From Clostridia bacterium (GTDB lineage Bacteria > Bacillota > Clostridia > Oscillospirales > CAG-272): a DNA stretch of 64,000 bases. The stretch covers positions 1 to 64,000 of the forward strand of contig JAGASL010000041.1 of NCBI GenBank assembly GCA_017621755.1. Reading direction: 5' to 3'. A program made the translations under genes and the position numbers. Positions 25,902 to 33,623 of the stretch are shown here, piece after piece; positions within the stretch are counted from its first letter, which is position 1; each line of letters opens with the position of its first letter. The notes under the pieces were generated by a model. That model saw nothing but the letters and a program-made list of their open reading frames with translations. It was not told where the DNA came from and did not search any database.

Positions 25902-26786
25902 TTAGACCTTAGTGGCAAGGTAGGTAAGGCTTGGACCTTTTCTTTCATGCCCGTCTTTTGTCAAAACCGTTTCAATCCGGCAAAGCAAGGCCATTTTCTC
26001 CTCCTTTAGCCAAACAGCGGTAAACGTGTGCGCCGTGTACGTAACTGTATCAAATGCAAGTCGGTCTTTCTGTGTGGCCATTAGAGCATCTGCCTGACGA
26101 TAGGCGGCTTTCTGAATAGCTTCTTGGTCAAAATCTGGCATCTGATTTGCTTGTGGAAAGAGGCTATGCTGTATGATCAGATAGCCCTTTGGTGTACCGT
26201 CTAAATAAACGTTGGCCGTGATGATATCTGTAGTAGCATAGCCGGCAATATATCTTTCGAATCGCACATGCCAGCAATCTGCCTGCAATTGGCAATCTGC
26301 CACGCGGAAGGTAGCAATATCTGTGATACCGGCCGCCGAAAGCATCTCCCGCGCCATCAAAACTGCGGCATCCTTTTTTATACGATTATCCTGCGAGAAG
26401 CTTGCTTTTTCACCATAACCTGCATCTTCATACCCAAGCAGCTGGCCGTCCTGGTTGATATAGGCCGTGATATTCTTGCGTGAATTCATATACTGATAAA
26501 CCACGCTGTTGGTATAGGGACTCCAGCAGGCGCCCGGTTGATCATCCCACGTCAACTCCATCTCCTCGCCGTTCATGTCATACGTGATCACTGATATAGG
26601 GGCTTCTGCCTCTCCGTTTTCGTAGAAGTAATAGTCCGGCTCTGTCAATGCCACATGCGCCAGCATACCCCAATCGGCACCCACGTATTGAAGTTGAAAA
26701 TTCTTGCTTTCTATGGTTGCCGGCTGACAGGCAGCCAACGCAAGCAGCATGCAGGGCAGCAGTATCCATATGATCCATCTTTTCAT
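25902..26786 (-). CDS. Lipoprotein of unknown function, tandem paralogue 2 (294 aa)
   Basis: Signal MKRWIIWILLPCMLLALAAC with lipobox LAAC. The mature part has two halves like PepSY/YcdB-type folds; the stretch AAVLMAREMLSAAGITDIAT and the later FERYIAGYATTD with NVYLDGTPKGYLI parallel segments of the preceding gene product, so the two genes arose by duplication. It overlaps the upstream paralogue by 4 bp (26783-26786). It is expected to be tethered to the outer face of the membrane. No enzyme motif is seen. PepSY-like proteins often inhibit or sense proteases, but this is a weak structural guess. Confidence 0.7.
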   Translation of the reverse strand: MKRWIIWILLPCMLLALAACQPATIESKNFQLQYVGADWGMLAHVALTEPDYYFYENGEAEAPISVITYDMNGEEMELTWDDQPGACWSPYTNSVVYQYMNSRKNITAYINQDGQLLGYEDAGYGEKASFSQDNRIKKDAAVLMAREMLSAAGITDIATFRVADCQLQADCWHVRFERYIAGYATTDIITANVYLDGTPKGYLIIQHSLFPQANQMPDFDQEAIQKAAYRQADALMATQKDRLAFDTVTYTAHTFTAVWLKEEKMALLCRIETVLTKDGHERKGPSLTYLATKV

Positions 26787-27682
26787 AACTCGCTCTCCGT
26801 TTCCCTGGTGACCAGATAGCTGATAGAATGCGTTCTTTCCATATAGAGGCCATCGCTATCGGTTACCAGCGTTGTGGTCAGGGAGCAGGCAAGACCAACC
26901 TGCCCATCCTTAAGCATGACCAACGCATAGCTTGGCTTTTCGTGCCGCATATAGTCACATAAGAGGTGCGAGGAATCCGAGGCGTAGATATACTCGCTTT
27001 TTTCCTGTATGGCTTTTTCGATCTCCTCCAAATCAAATATACTGGTATCAAAATTCTGGGGGATCATGCTGTTTTGATTGATTTCATACGAAAAAACAGT
27101 TCCGTCCGCACATACGTTTACCTGCATGGTATCGCTGGTCGGGAATCCCTGTACGTACCGTGTCATTTGAACCTTGTACCTAAATGTCAATTTCGTTACC
27201 ACAGCAGAAAGTTGCGCGGCATCCGCAATGCCGGCCTTTTGTAGCGTTTGACGCGCGATCTGCACGGCATCTGCCGAGCTGATCGTCCCCTCATTATGTT
27301 CTTGTCCAACATTGTACCCTACATACACTACATTGCCATATGGATCAAGGGAAACGTCGCGTATAGCGGCATCATTACTGACACTACGATAGTAAAGTCG
27401 GGGCGCCCACTGATAGAAGGAAAAGCTTTTTCTTGCAAAACGCAACATATGCTCTTTTCCATCGATCTCAAAAAAGATCAACTCGCGCGGGACAATATCT
27501 TCAAACTGTTCATCCTGGTAGCTGTATTCTTTTTCATAAGCAGAAAAAGCCTCCGGAGAACAGTCACAGCCCCAACCTGTTGTTTGAATACGGTAGGCAG
27601 GGGCTTCGCCCTTGGCAGCACAACTGCCACTGCCGAGACAGATGAGTGATAGCAGCAAAAGCACGATAACTATCCGTTTCAA
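26783..27682 (-). CDS. Lipoprotein of unknown function, tandem paralogue 1 (299 aa)
   Basis: Signal MKRIVIVLLLLSLICLGSGS with lipidated Cys in GSCAAK. The middle region (AVQIARQTLQKAGIADAAQL, then MTRYVQGFPTSDTMQVNVCA with DGTVFSYEIN) aligns by eye with the following gene product. A Cys pair near the mature N-terminus (GWGCDCSPEAF) is absent from the paralogue. It is probably co-transcribed and translationally coupled with its partner. RBS AAAGGAGATATG lies upstream of the ATG at 27682. Function unknown; envelope location is firm. Confidence 0.7.
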   Translation of the reverse strand: MKRIVIVLLLLSLICLGSGSCAAKGEAPAYRIQTTGWGCDCSPEAFSAYEKEYSYQDEQFEDIVPRELIFFEIDGKEHMLRFARKSFSFYQWAPRLYYRSVSNDAAIRDVSLDPYGNVVYVGYNVGQEHNEGTISSADAVQIARQTLQKAGIADAAQLSAVVTKLTFRYKVQMTRYVQGFPTSDTMQVNVCADGTVFSYEINQNSMIPQNFDTSIFDLEEIEKAIQEKSEYIYASDSSHLLCDYMRHEKPSYALVMLKDGQVGLACSLTTTLVTDSDGLYMERTHSISYLVTRETESEL

Positions 27683-27714
27683 AAAACATATCTCCTTTCA
27701 ATTTTTCAATTGCT

Positions 27715-27890
27715 CTAATGAAAGATTACCGGCACCAGGGTCTTGCTCTTATCGCGGGTATGGCCATCAGCATCGATATACTTCGCCGGCTGGCCGTAGA
27801 AGTAGGCGGTCTTGCCGCCATCGCGGTTTTGGAAGAGGATATGAGAAAGCCCCTCCTCCTGCTCAAAAAGGCGGTTTACGTGCCCCTTTT
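27715..27890 (-). pseudogene. Remnant of a surface (YD/DNRLRE-type) protein gene
   Basis: On the minus strand one frame reads RLFEQEEGLSHILFQNRDGG, then KTAYFYGQPAKYIDADGHTR and DKSKTLVPVIFH before a stop at 27715-27717. No start codon or signal region precedes it in frame, and the reading breaks upstream near 27890. The pattern 'AYFYGQPAKYIDADG' resembles the segment early in YD-repeat or DNRLRE surface proteins, where a self-like phrase precedes the main domain. It appears to be a decayed fragment. The identification is by memory and weak. Confidence 0.35.
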
Positions 27891-28072
27891 CCGCGTTTTA
27901 TTGAGAAGTCTATTGCCGTGTGGCGAATATACTTCCATGTATAGTATACCATATTTCCCCAAATGCTGTCAATAGCGCATCATGCACAAAGATATTGTTC
28001 ACAAATTGTGCATAGTATCTAAAAAATCCAGAGAATATGAATAATGTAAAAACAAATTATGCATTTTCTGCA

Positions 28073-28112
28073 AAAAGCAAGCCCCCTCCTGTCGAGAAGG
28101 GGGCTTGCTTTT
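28073..28112 (-). terminator. Terminator of the 703-residue protein gene
   Basis: Arms 28073-28090 and 28094-28112 (AAAAGCAAGCCCCCT-type stem, one mismatch), then a T-run on the minus strand. Confidence 0.8.
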
Positions 28113-28115
28113 CGG

Positions 28116-30227
28116 TTACAGCTCTCTCATCAGCAGATCCAGGTTGATCAGCTTTTCAAGGAAGCTGTTTTGGGTGAAGTAGTAGTGGTTGCTGGCCTCG
28201 TAGCCGATGCGGGCATCACTTGCTGCCAGGCGGTAGAGCCACTCGGTCAGTTCCTTTTCCTCAGAAAGCAGGGCGGGCAGCTTTTCACGCTCGCCGGCGT
28301 CACGCGCTGCGTTGTAGCGCGCCTGCACCACCGCGCTGCGCAGATTGACGTAGATCACCTCGGCAAAGCGCCGCAGCTCACAGAAGGCGGTGTTGCCGAC
28401 TACGTCCTCTAACAGGGCAAGGCCCTTTTTCCATTCGCCCAGCAGGCTGTCTAACAGCCCAAGCCACTCGTTTAGCGTATATTTGCCGCGCCATGTGTTG
28501 TAATCGTCATGGGCGTAGGTCACCATGGTGGCGGTATAGCCGGTGGCCTCCTTGTATAGCAGGTTAGAGGGGCCAAGCTCCTGTGGCCCATCGTATAGCA
28601 TGGGAATGGTGTGTGGAAAATGGCGGAAACCATCTGAAAAATGCTTGACCGCCTGCTTGACAAGCGCCGCCTGCGCGGCAAAATGGTCGCAAAGGAAATC
28701 GTCATAGGAGAAGCCATCGGCAAAGAACCGGTTGACAAGATCCAGCGAAACGGTCGGGTAGCCGCCCACCGTCCAGGAAAGCATCAGGCCGCCAACGCCC
28801 AGCTCCTTCAGGTTCTGCATGTGCGCCATGATCAGGTCAAAGACCGGGATATAGGGCACCACGGCCATCTCCCAGCTGCTGTTGATCTGCACCTTGGCCA
28901 TGATCCGATGACCCAGCGCCCGCGCGTGCGAAAGCGCCTTTTTTGTTTCCTCACACGGGCCGATCTTGCTGATCGCGTATTCCTCAATCTCTACGCGCTG
29001 CCCGTCGATCATCACGCCGCCCATCTCGCTGACAGAGAGGATATCGATCTTCTGGTCCATGCGGGCAATGCCCTCTAAAATATCCTCCTCGCTCCAGCCG
29101 TAGGGGGCTGTCCATGACCACAGGTTGGCCAGCACGCGGGTCTTGACCCCGGCATCGCTGATCGCGCGCTGGATGATGTTGTTGACCTGCGGCACCACGT
29201 CCTGATGGCGCAGGTGCTTGCAATGCGGGCAGTTGTTATGGGGGCGGCTATGGCAGTTGGTCATGTTCTCCGACATGGTGATGGTAATAATACCGGCAAG
29301 CTCGGGCGTGGCGGTCACCAGCCCCTTCACCGCCTCGTATAGGTAGTCCTGCACCGGCTTTAGCGTGGTGCACAGGCTCCAGGTATTGTCAAAGAGGTTG
29401 CCCTTCATCGGCTCGGTCTCTGGGGTCAGCTGATCGGGCGCCAGGCCACGCGGCTCGTTAAAGTACAGGTAAACGCCGATGCCGTATTGCTTGCACTTGG
29501 CAATGATCTTGTTCAGGTTTTTTCGCCGGGTCTCGTAGCCCTCGTCAAGCCCCTTCACAAACGGGTAGGGCGAGAGCTTGGAAAGCACGCCCTGCATCCA
29601 CAGGCCGTTGACCCCCACCGCCTGCAGGCGGGCAAGCAGCTCGTCTGGCAAAATATCCTCGCCGTCAAGAAACGTATCGCCGTAGAGCATGGAATAGCTG
29701 TAGGCGATGCGTAAAAACTGATCGTTTTTCGCTACGGCTGCCGCCTTGATCGGCTCGCCCTTGTAGAAATCAAAGGGCTTGGCATAATCTGCCCGATAGG
29801 CCGCACGGATGATGGCGGCCAGCCGCTCGGTCTCGGCAATCTCGGTATCCGAGAGGGGCGAATAGATCACCGGCTCTGCCTGAGGCTTAAAGCTACCAAG
29901 CTTCACGCCGAGAAAATCGTCCTCCTTGAGGCAGTAATCCAGCGTTTTTTCGTCCATATCCAGTATGGTAATCAGCTGGTCATAGGGCAGGATATGCCAG
30001 TTGCACTTGATGATATTGATATAGCCCAGCTTTTGCCAGTCTGGGTTATAGGTAATCTGTTCCAGGCCGAGGCGGCAAGCCTCTCTTGTAATCGTTTCTT
30101 CGTCCGTGCCAAGCACGGCGGCCAGCCGCGCGGTGGGCACAAGCCCATAGTTGCGCAAAAGCACCGTTTGCCATTTTTGCGGGGTAAAGTAGGGAAGCGG
30201 CTTTAGGTCTCTGATCTCGGGAAGCAT
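28116..30227 (-). CDS. Large putative glycosidase of unassigned family (703 aa)
   Basis: Cytosolic-looking protein with no signal. Residues about 1-100 contain a small helical domain (LPYFTPQKWQTVLLRNYGLV, LAAVLGTDEETITREACRLG). From about 190 it reads like a TIM-barrel enzyme: GVNGLWMQGVLSKLSPYPFV, NKIIAKCKQYGIGVYLYFNE with PRGLAP, ITITMSENMTNCHSR and a NNCPHCKHL Cys pair, then WSWTAPYGWSEEDILE. The YLYFNEPRG segment and the Asn/Cys cluster recall GH20-like or DUF4838-like enzymes, of which another lies at 15260. I cannot name the family or substrate. It is a single gene with its own terminator. Confidence 0.6.
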   Translation of the reverse strand: MLPEIRDLKPLPYFTPQKWQTVLLRNYGLVPTARLAAVLGTDEETITREACRLGLEQITYNPDWQKLGYINIIKCNWHILPYDQLITILDMDEKTLDYCLKEDDFLGVKLGSFKPQAEPVIYSPLSDTEIAETERLAAIIRAAYRADYAKPFDFYKGEPIKAAAVAKNDQFLRIAYSYSMLYGDTFLDGEDILPDELLARLQAVGVNGLWMQGVLSKLSPYPFVKGLDEGYETRRKNLNKIIAKCKQYGIGVYLYFNEPRGLAPDQLTPETEPMKGNLFDNTWSLCTTLKPVQDYLYEAVKGLVTATPELAGIITITMSENMTNCHSRPHNNCPHCKHLRHQDVVPQVNNIIQRAISDAGVKTRVLANLWSWTAPYGWSEEDILEGIARMDQKIDILSVSEMGGVMIDGQRVEIEEYAISKIGPCEETKKALSHARALGHRIMAKVQINSSWEMAVVPYIPVFDLIMAHMQNLKELGVGGLMLSWTVGGYPTVSLDLVNRFFADGFSYDDFLCDHFAAQAALVKQAVKHFSDGFRHFPHTIPMLYDGPQELGPSNLLYKEATGYTATMVTYAHDDYNTWRGKYTLNEWLGLLDSLLGEWKKGLALLEDVVGNTAFCELRRFAEVIYVNLRSAVVQARYNAARDAGEREKLPALLSEEKELTEWLYRLAASDARIGYEASNHYYFTQNSFLEKLINLDLLMREL

Positions 30228-30340
30228 AGCGTGTCTCCTTGCAAAAAGAAGTGATGGCTTGATTATATCACCGATGAAAAAAATTGTAAAGGGGAAAGGT
30301 GAAAAAAGGGAGATGTTGAGAGCTTTTTAGCCTGTTTTTG

Positions 30341-30369
30341 TTGACAAGGAAAAAAAGCTAGGTTATAAT
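30341..30369 (+). promoter_or_regulatory. Consensus promoter of the SDR gene
   Basis: TTGACA at 30341-30346, 17-bp spacer, TATAAT at 30364-30369, a full consensus sigma-A promoter. Confidence 0.88.
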
Positions 30370-30396
30370 GATAAAAAAACAAAAAGGAGGACTATA

Positions 30397-31227
30397 ATGT
30401 CTAACGTATGTGTTATAACGGGCGGTGGCAGCGGTATGGGGCTGGAGGCCGCTAAATGTATGCCAAAGGAAAAGATCATTGTTATTTCCGGCAGAACGCT
30501 GTCAAAGCTGGAGGGAGCCGTTGAGGAGCTGAAGGCGCTTGGATATCAGGCTTACGCCAAGACCTGTGATACCTCTGACCGAGAAAGCGTTCGGGAACTG
30601 GCTACCTATGCAGCCTCGCTTGGCGAGGTGAAGAACGTCATCAATTCGGCTGGTGTATCCCCGGCGATGAAGGGCACGCAGGAGGGAATCTTGCGCATCA
30701 ACGCGTTAGGTACGGTATACGTTAACCAAGAGTTTTCTAAGGTGATGAAGCCGGGCAGCGTGATCGTAGACGTATCCTCAAACTCTGCTTACGTGCTGCC
30801 CTCCTTTTTGATCAATAAGAAGGTGTATGCCCTTGCCGAGACGGATGAGGAGACCTTTTTGAAAAAGCTGGTCAAAAAGAGCAACCTCGCCAAGGGGGAA
30901 TATCAGCGCAAGGGCTTTGCCTACTCGCTTTCTAAAAACTTTGTGGTTTGGTATGCTAAGAAATGTGCCTTTGAATATGGCAAGCAGGGCATTCGTGTCG
31001 TCTCCCTCAGCCCGGGGCTGATCGCTACCGATATGGGCAATCTGGAAAAAGAGGATGGCGGCATGCTAATCCCCTTCTCGGCCGAGGAAAGAATGGGAAG
31101 GCCAGAGGAGCTTGGCTATGCGCTGGCCACCGTGGCAGACGAGCGCAACGGTTACCTGGCCGGTGTAGACGTTCTGTGCGATGGCGGCAGCACGACCGGT
31201 ATGAAGGAATTTAAGAAGAAAAAATAA
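30397..31227 (+). CDS. Short-chain dehydrogenase/reductase (276 aa)
   Basis: Classical SDR: cofactor loop TGGGSGMG near the N-terminus, NSAGVSP (NAG motif), catalytic Ser in DVSSNSAY, and Tyr/Lys in YSLSKNF (YxxxK). SPGLIATDM is the usual segment after the active site. The SGRT at the end of beta-2 (Arg) suggests NADP(H). An insertion around residues 145-175 (NKKVYALAETDEETFLKKLV) between the Ser and Tyr motifs is longer than normal and may shape the substrate pocket. It has the strongest promoter in its region and stands alone, so it may be abundant. Substrate unknown. Confidence 0.88.
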   Translation: MSNVCVITGGGSGMGLEAAKCMPKEKIIVISGRTLSKLEGAVEELKALGYQAYAKTCDTSDRESVRELATYAASLGEVKNVINSAGVSPAMKGTQEGILRINALGTVYVNQEFSKVMKPGSVIVDVSSNSAYVLPSFLINKKVYALAETDEETFLKKLVKKSNLAKGEYQRKGFAYSLSKNFVVWYAKKCAFEYGKQGIRVVSLSPGLIATDMGNLEKEDGGMLIPFSAEERMGRPEELGYALATVADERNGYLAGVDVLCDGGSTTGMKEFKKKK

Positions 31228-31278
31228 TTTTTTATCGCTATAACGCCATGCGCTACTTCCCAGGCGGGCCGCCGGCTC

Positions 31279-31299
31279 GTTCGATTCCTGTACGGGTCA
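31279..31299 (+). repeat. Inverted copy of the tRNA-Glu 3' end
   Basis: The 21 bases 31279-31299 (T-arm loop and 3' acceptor strand) match the tRNA-Glu gene at 31504-31578 with one mismatch, but on the opposite strand. The DNA between (31300-31465) holds several palindromes: GCTTGTCAG/CTGACAAGC, ACAAGC/GCTTGT, CGACGG/CCGTCG, and CCGTGCCG/CGGCACGG. Confidence 0.65.
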
Positions 31300-31465
31300 G
31301 GGAATACGGGAATCCCGCTTGTCAGCGGGGATACCCACGCCCTGCGCCTGACAAGCAAGCTTGTCGATCTACGGGCGGGGTATGCGAACCCATGCGACGG
31401 TGCAGACTCGGTACAAGGTAGAGCTTCGATTTCCGTCGCCGTGCCGCTTGCGGCACGGGGGCAGC

Positions 31466-31504
31466 AAACAAAAAGAGACGCACAGAGTGCGTCTCTTTTT
31501 GTTT
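31466..31504 (-). terminator. Terminator of tRNA-Glu
   Basis: An 18-bp stem (31466-31483 with 31487-31504) around AGA, ending in a T-run on the minus strand directly after the encoded CCA. Confidence 0.85.
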
Positions 31505-31578
31505 GGTGACCCGTACGGGAATCGAACCCATGTTTTCGCCGTGAGAGGGCGATGTCTTAGCCTCTTGACCAACGGGCC
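31504..31578 (-). tRNA. tRNA-Glu (anticodon CTC)
   Basis: Minus-strand 75-nt cloverleaf: acceptor GGCCCGT/ACGGGTC with one G-U pair, anticodon stem TCGCC/GGCGA around CTCTCAC (anticodon CTC), T-arm GTTCGATTC, discriminator A and encoded CCA. Confidence 0.95.
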
Positions 31579-31828
31579 GTGATCAGAACGTTGATATTAT
31601 AGCACATCCTTTTTCAAATTGCAAGGGGTTTTTGAAAAAAAGTTGAAATATATTTTATTTTTTTGCATCGCCGCGCGCAGGCCTTAGCTTTTCCCGATTC
31701 CGCTTTTTGCCAGGGCTGCCATGGGTATCGCTTCCAGGGGGCCAAAAAGACACGGACGGTGTTGCTTTTGCGTGTTTTTTGCTTTTCATCGGGTGGAAGA
31801 GGATGCCAGAATTGCCATCATTCGTGCC

Positions 31829-31857
31829 TTGCATGGGGCAACCAATTCTGCTACAAT
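31829..31857 (+). promoter_or_regulatory. Promoter of the sleB-like gene
   Basis: TTGCAT at 31829-31834, 17-bp spacer, TACAAT at 31852-31857 with extended -10 TGCTACAAT. This is a sigma-A type; no sporulation sigma boxes were recognised. Confidence 0.65.
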
Positions 31858-31898
31858 ATGGACATGGCGCAAGCCAAATTCGATGAAAGGAGGAACCC

Positions 31899-32810
31899 AT
31901 GAAGTCTAAGACCAAGAACAAAAAGAAACGGTTTTTCGGTCGGCTGACGGCCATCGCGCTGGCGTTGGCAGCGTTATGCAGCGTGATGCTGCCCGCTTCC
32001 GCCGCTACGATCAGCGCCTGGCCGCGCGGAGACGCAAGCGACCGCGTACATACGCACTATGAAAACATCCCGGTAACGGTTTCCGCAAGTGCAAGGGAGG
32101 TAAGCGATTGTTACCTGATCGACGAGACGACTTACGCACCCCTGCGCTCTCTGTGTGATGCCGTTTGCACGTGCCAGGTCAGCTTTGATGCTAGAACACG
32201 CACCGCCTACGTAGAGGCAGACGGTCTTTCGCTTTCGGCGCAGGATGGCTCGTATTACATCGTGGCCAACGGCCGCTATCTGTATGCCGATACGCCTGTG
32301 CGTATTTTAGATGATGGGCACACCTATCTGCCCATTCGTCTGCTTTCTCGTGCCCTGGGGGTAGAGGTGAACTGGGATGCCGGCACGCGCAGCGTACGCA
32401 TCGACGGTAGCTTTTCACCCATTCTGTCCGGCGACCGGTTTTACGATCCGGACACGGTATATTGGCTTTCCCGCATTATTTCGGCCGAAAGCCGTGGCGA
32501 GCCGCTGCTTGGCCAGATTGCCGTGGGCAATGTGGTGCTTAACCGTGTTGCCAGCCGGGAATTTCCGAATACCGTTTGGGGTGTGATCTTTGATCGCCGC
32601 TATGGCGTGCAGTTTACCCCGGTGGCTAACGGCAGCGTATATGCCGCCCCGGCAGCCAGCTCAGTCATTGCGGCCAAGCTATGCCTTGAGGGAGTGACGG
32701 TATCGCCCAAGGCAATGTATTTTCTGAACCCGAATAAGGCCGCCTCTTTCTGGATCACATACGCGCGCCCCTATGCCTTCCGCATCGGGACCCACCAGTT
32801 CTACTATTAA
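31899..32810 (+). CDS. SleB-type cell wall/spore cortex hydrolase with copper-amine-oxidase-like domain (303 aa)
   Basis: Signal peptide at residues 1-36 (LTAIALALAALCSVMLPASA). Residues about 55-170 hold the copper amine oxidase N-terminal-like module (YAPLRSLCDAV, YLPIRLLSRALGVEVNWDAG), a frequent wall-associated domain in Clostridia. Residues about 185-303 are the Hydrolase_2 catalytic domain: YWLSRIISAESRGEPLLGQI with the catalytic Glu of AESRGE, VGNVVLNRVASREFPNTVWG, and YGVQFTPVANGSVY. SleB/CwlJ enzymes are lytic transglycosylases acting on peptidoglycan, classically spore cortex. AGGAGGAACCC precedes the ATG. It supports a spore-forming ancestry, though members also act in vegetative walls. 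Confidence 0.85.
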   Translation: MKSKTKNKKKRFFGRLTAIALALAALCSVMLPASAATISAWPRGDASDRVHTHYENIPVTVSASAREVSDCYLIDETTYAPLRSLCDAVCTCQVSFDARTRTAYVEADGLSLSAQDGSYYIVANGRYLYADTPVRILDDGHTYLPIRLLSRALGVEVNWDAGTRSVRIDGSFSPILSGDRFYDPDTVYWLSRIISAESRGEPLLGQIAVGNVVLNRVASREFPNTVWGVIFDRRYGVQFTPVANGSVYAAPAASSVIAAKLCLEGVTVSPKAMYFLNPNKAASFWITYARPYAFRIGTHQFYY

Positions 32811-32848
32811 ATTTTAGAAGAAAGTTCTCCGAAAAAATGGCAAACCAC

Positions 32849-32877
32849 TTGAAATGGGGGGGAATTTGTTGTATACT
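32849..32877 (+). promoter_or_regulatory. Promoter of the apt-like gene
   Basis: TTGAAA at 32849-32854, 17-bp spacer, TATACT at 32872-32877. Confidence 0.65.
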
Positions 32878-32912
32878 ATCAGGTGGAGATCCCATTCAAA
32901 GGAGAATGACCG

Positions 32913-33467
32913 ATGTTTTACCGTATCAATATCGCGGGGCTTGAGCGTGACCTCAAGATCTGCCCGCTGAACGAGAATCTTTCTATTGCTGGCTTTGTGA
33001 TGTTTGGCGACGTAGAGGTTACCGAGCATTGCGCGGCTGAGCTGCTTCGGCGTGCGCCGGAATTTGACGTGATGATCACGGCAGAGTCCAAGGGCATTCC
33101 GCTGGTATATGAAATGGCTAAGCAAGCGGGCATGAACCGCTATCTGCTGGCGCGCAAGGGCATTAAGGCCTATATGTCGGACGTGATCAAATACGAGGTG
33201 ACCTCGATCACCACGCAGCATAAGCAGACCCTGTATTTAGACGGCGCCGATGCTGCCTATATGAAGGGCAAGCGCGTGCTGATCGTGGATGACGTGATCA
33301 GCACCGGCGAATCGCTGGCTGCCTTAGAGAATCTTGTGGAAAGTGCCGGTGGCCAGATCGTTGGTAAGATGGCTGTGCTGGCCGAGGGTGATGCCCGCGA
33401 CCGCACCGATATTACCTATCTCGCATATCTGCCGCTCTTCCATGCGGATGGAAGTGAGCTTGTTTAA
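32913..33467 (+). CDS. Adenine phosphoribosyltransferase-like protein (184 aa)
   Basis: Type I phosphoribosyltransferase with the PRPP-binding signature VLIVDDVISTGES at about residues 127-139 and the N-terminal ITAESKGIPLVYEMAKQAGM segment typical of adenine PRTase. It converts a purine base and PRPP to the nucleotide in the cytosol. The length matches Apt (about 170-185). The segment LARKGIKAYMSDVIKYEVTS differs somewhat from standard Apt, so xanthine or guanine specificity cannot be excluded. It is followed by a terminator-like stem at 33527-33561 and then the DUF1846 gene. Confidence 0.82.
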   Translation: MFYRINIAGLERDLKICPLNENLSIAGFVMFGDVEVTEHCAAELLRRAPEFDVMITAESKGIPLVYEMAKQAGMNRYLLARKGIKAYMSDVIKYEVTSITTQHKQTLYLDGADAAYMKGKRVLIVDDVISTGESLAALENLVESAGGQIVGKMAVLAEGDARDRTDITYLAYLPLFHADGSELV

Positions 33468-33526
33468 TAATCTTTGCCGTGGCCGTACCGGGTGGCCTGG
33501 CAAAGCCTTTTGTGGATAATTCCACC

Positions 33527-33561
33527 AAGAGAGTCTGTATCCTGCCGGATACGGCTCTCTT
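33527..33561 (+). terminator. Terminator after the apt-like gene
   Basis: Stem AAGAGAGTC..TATCC (33527-33542) with GGATA..GCTCTCTT (33547-33561), followed by CTGTTTTG. The small internal mismatch makes it moderate in strength. Confidence 0.6.
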
Positions 33562-33623
33562 CTGTTTTGATGATCAGCGCTGGTAAATAATCCCGTCTTG
33601 GGAGATGGAAGGAATTGTGTGGT

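Noticed and set aside
31655..31954. A 99-codon minus-strand frame upstream of the sleB-like gene
   Set aside because: It covers the sleB-like gene's promoter and start, and has no family similarity or ribosome site.
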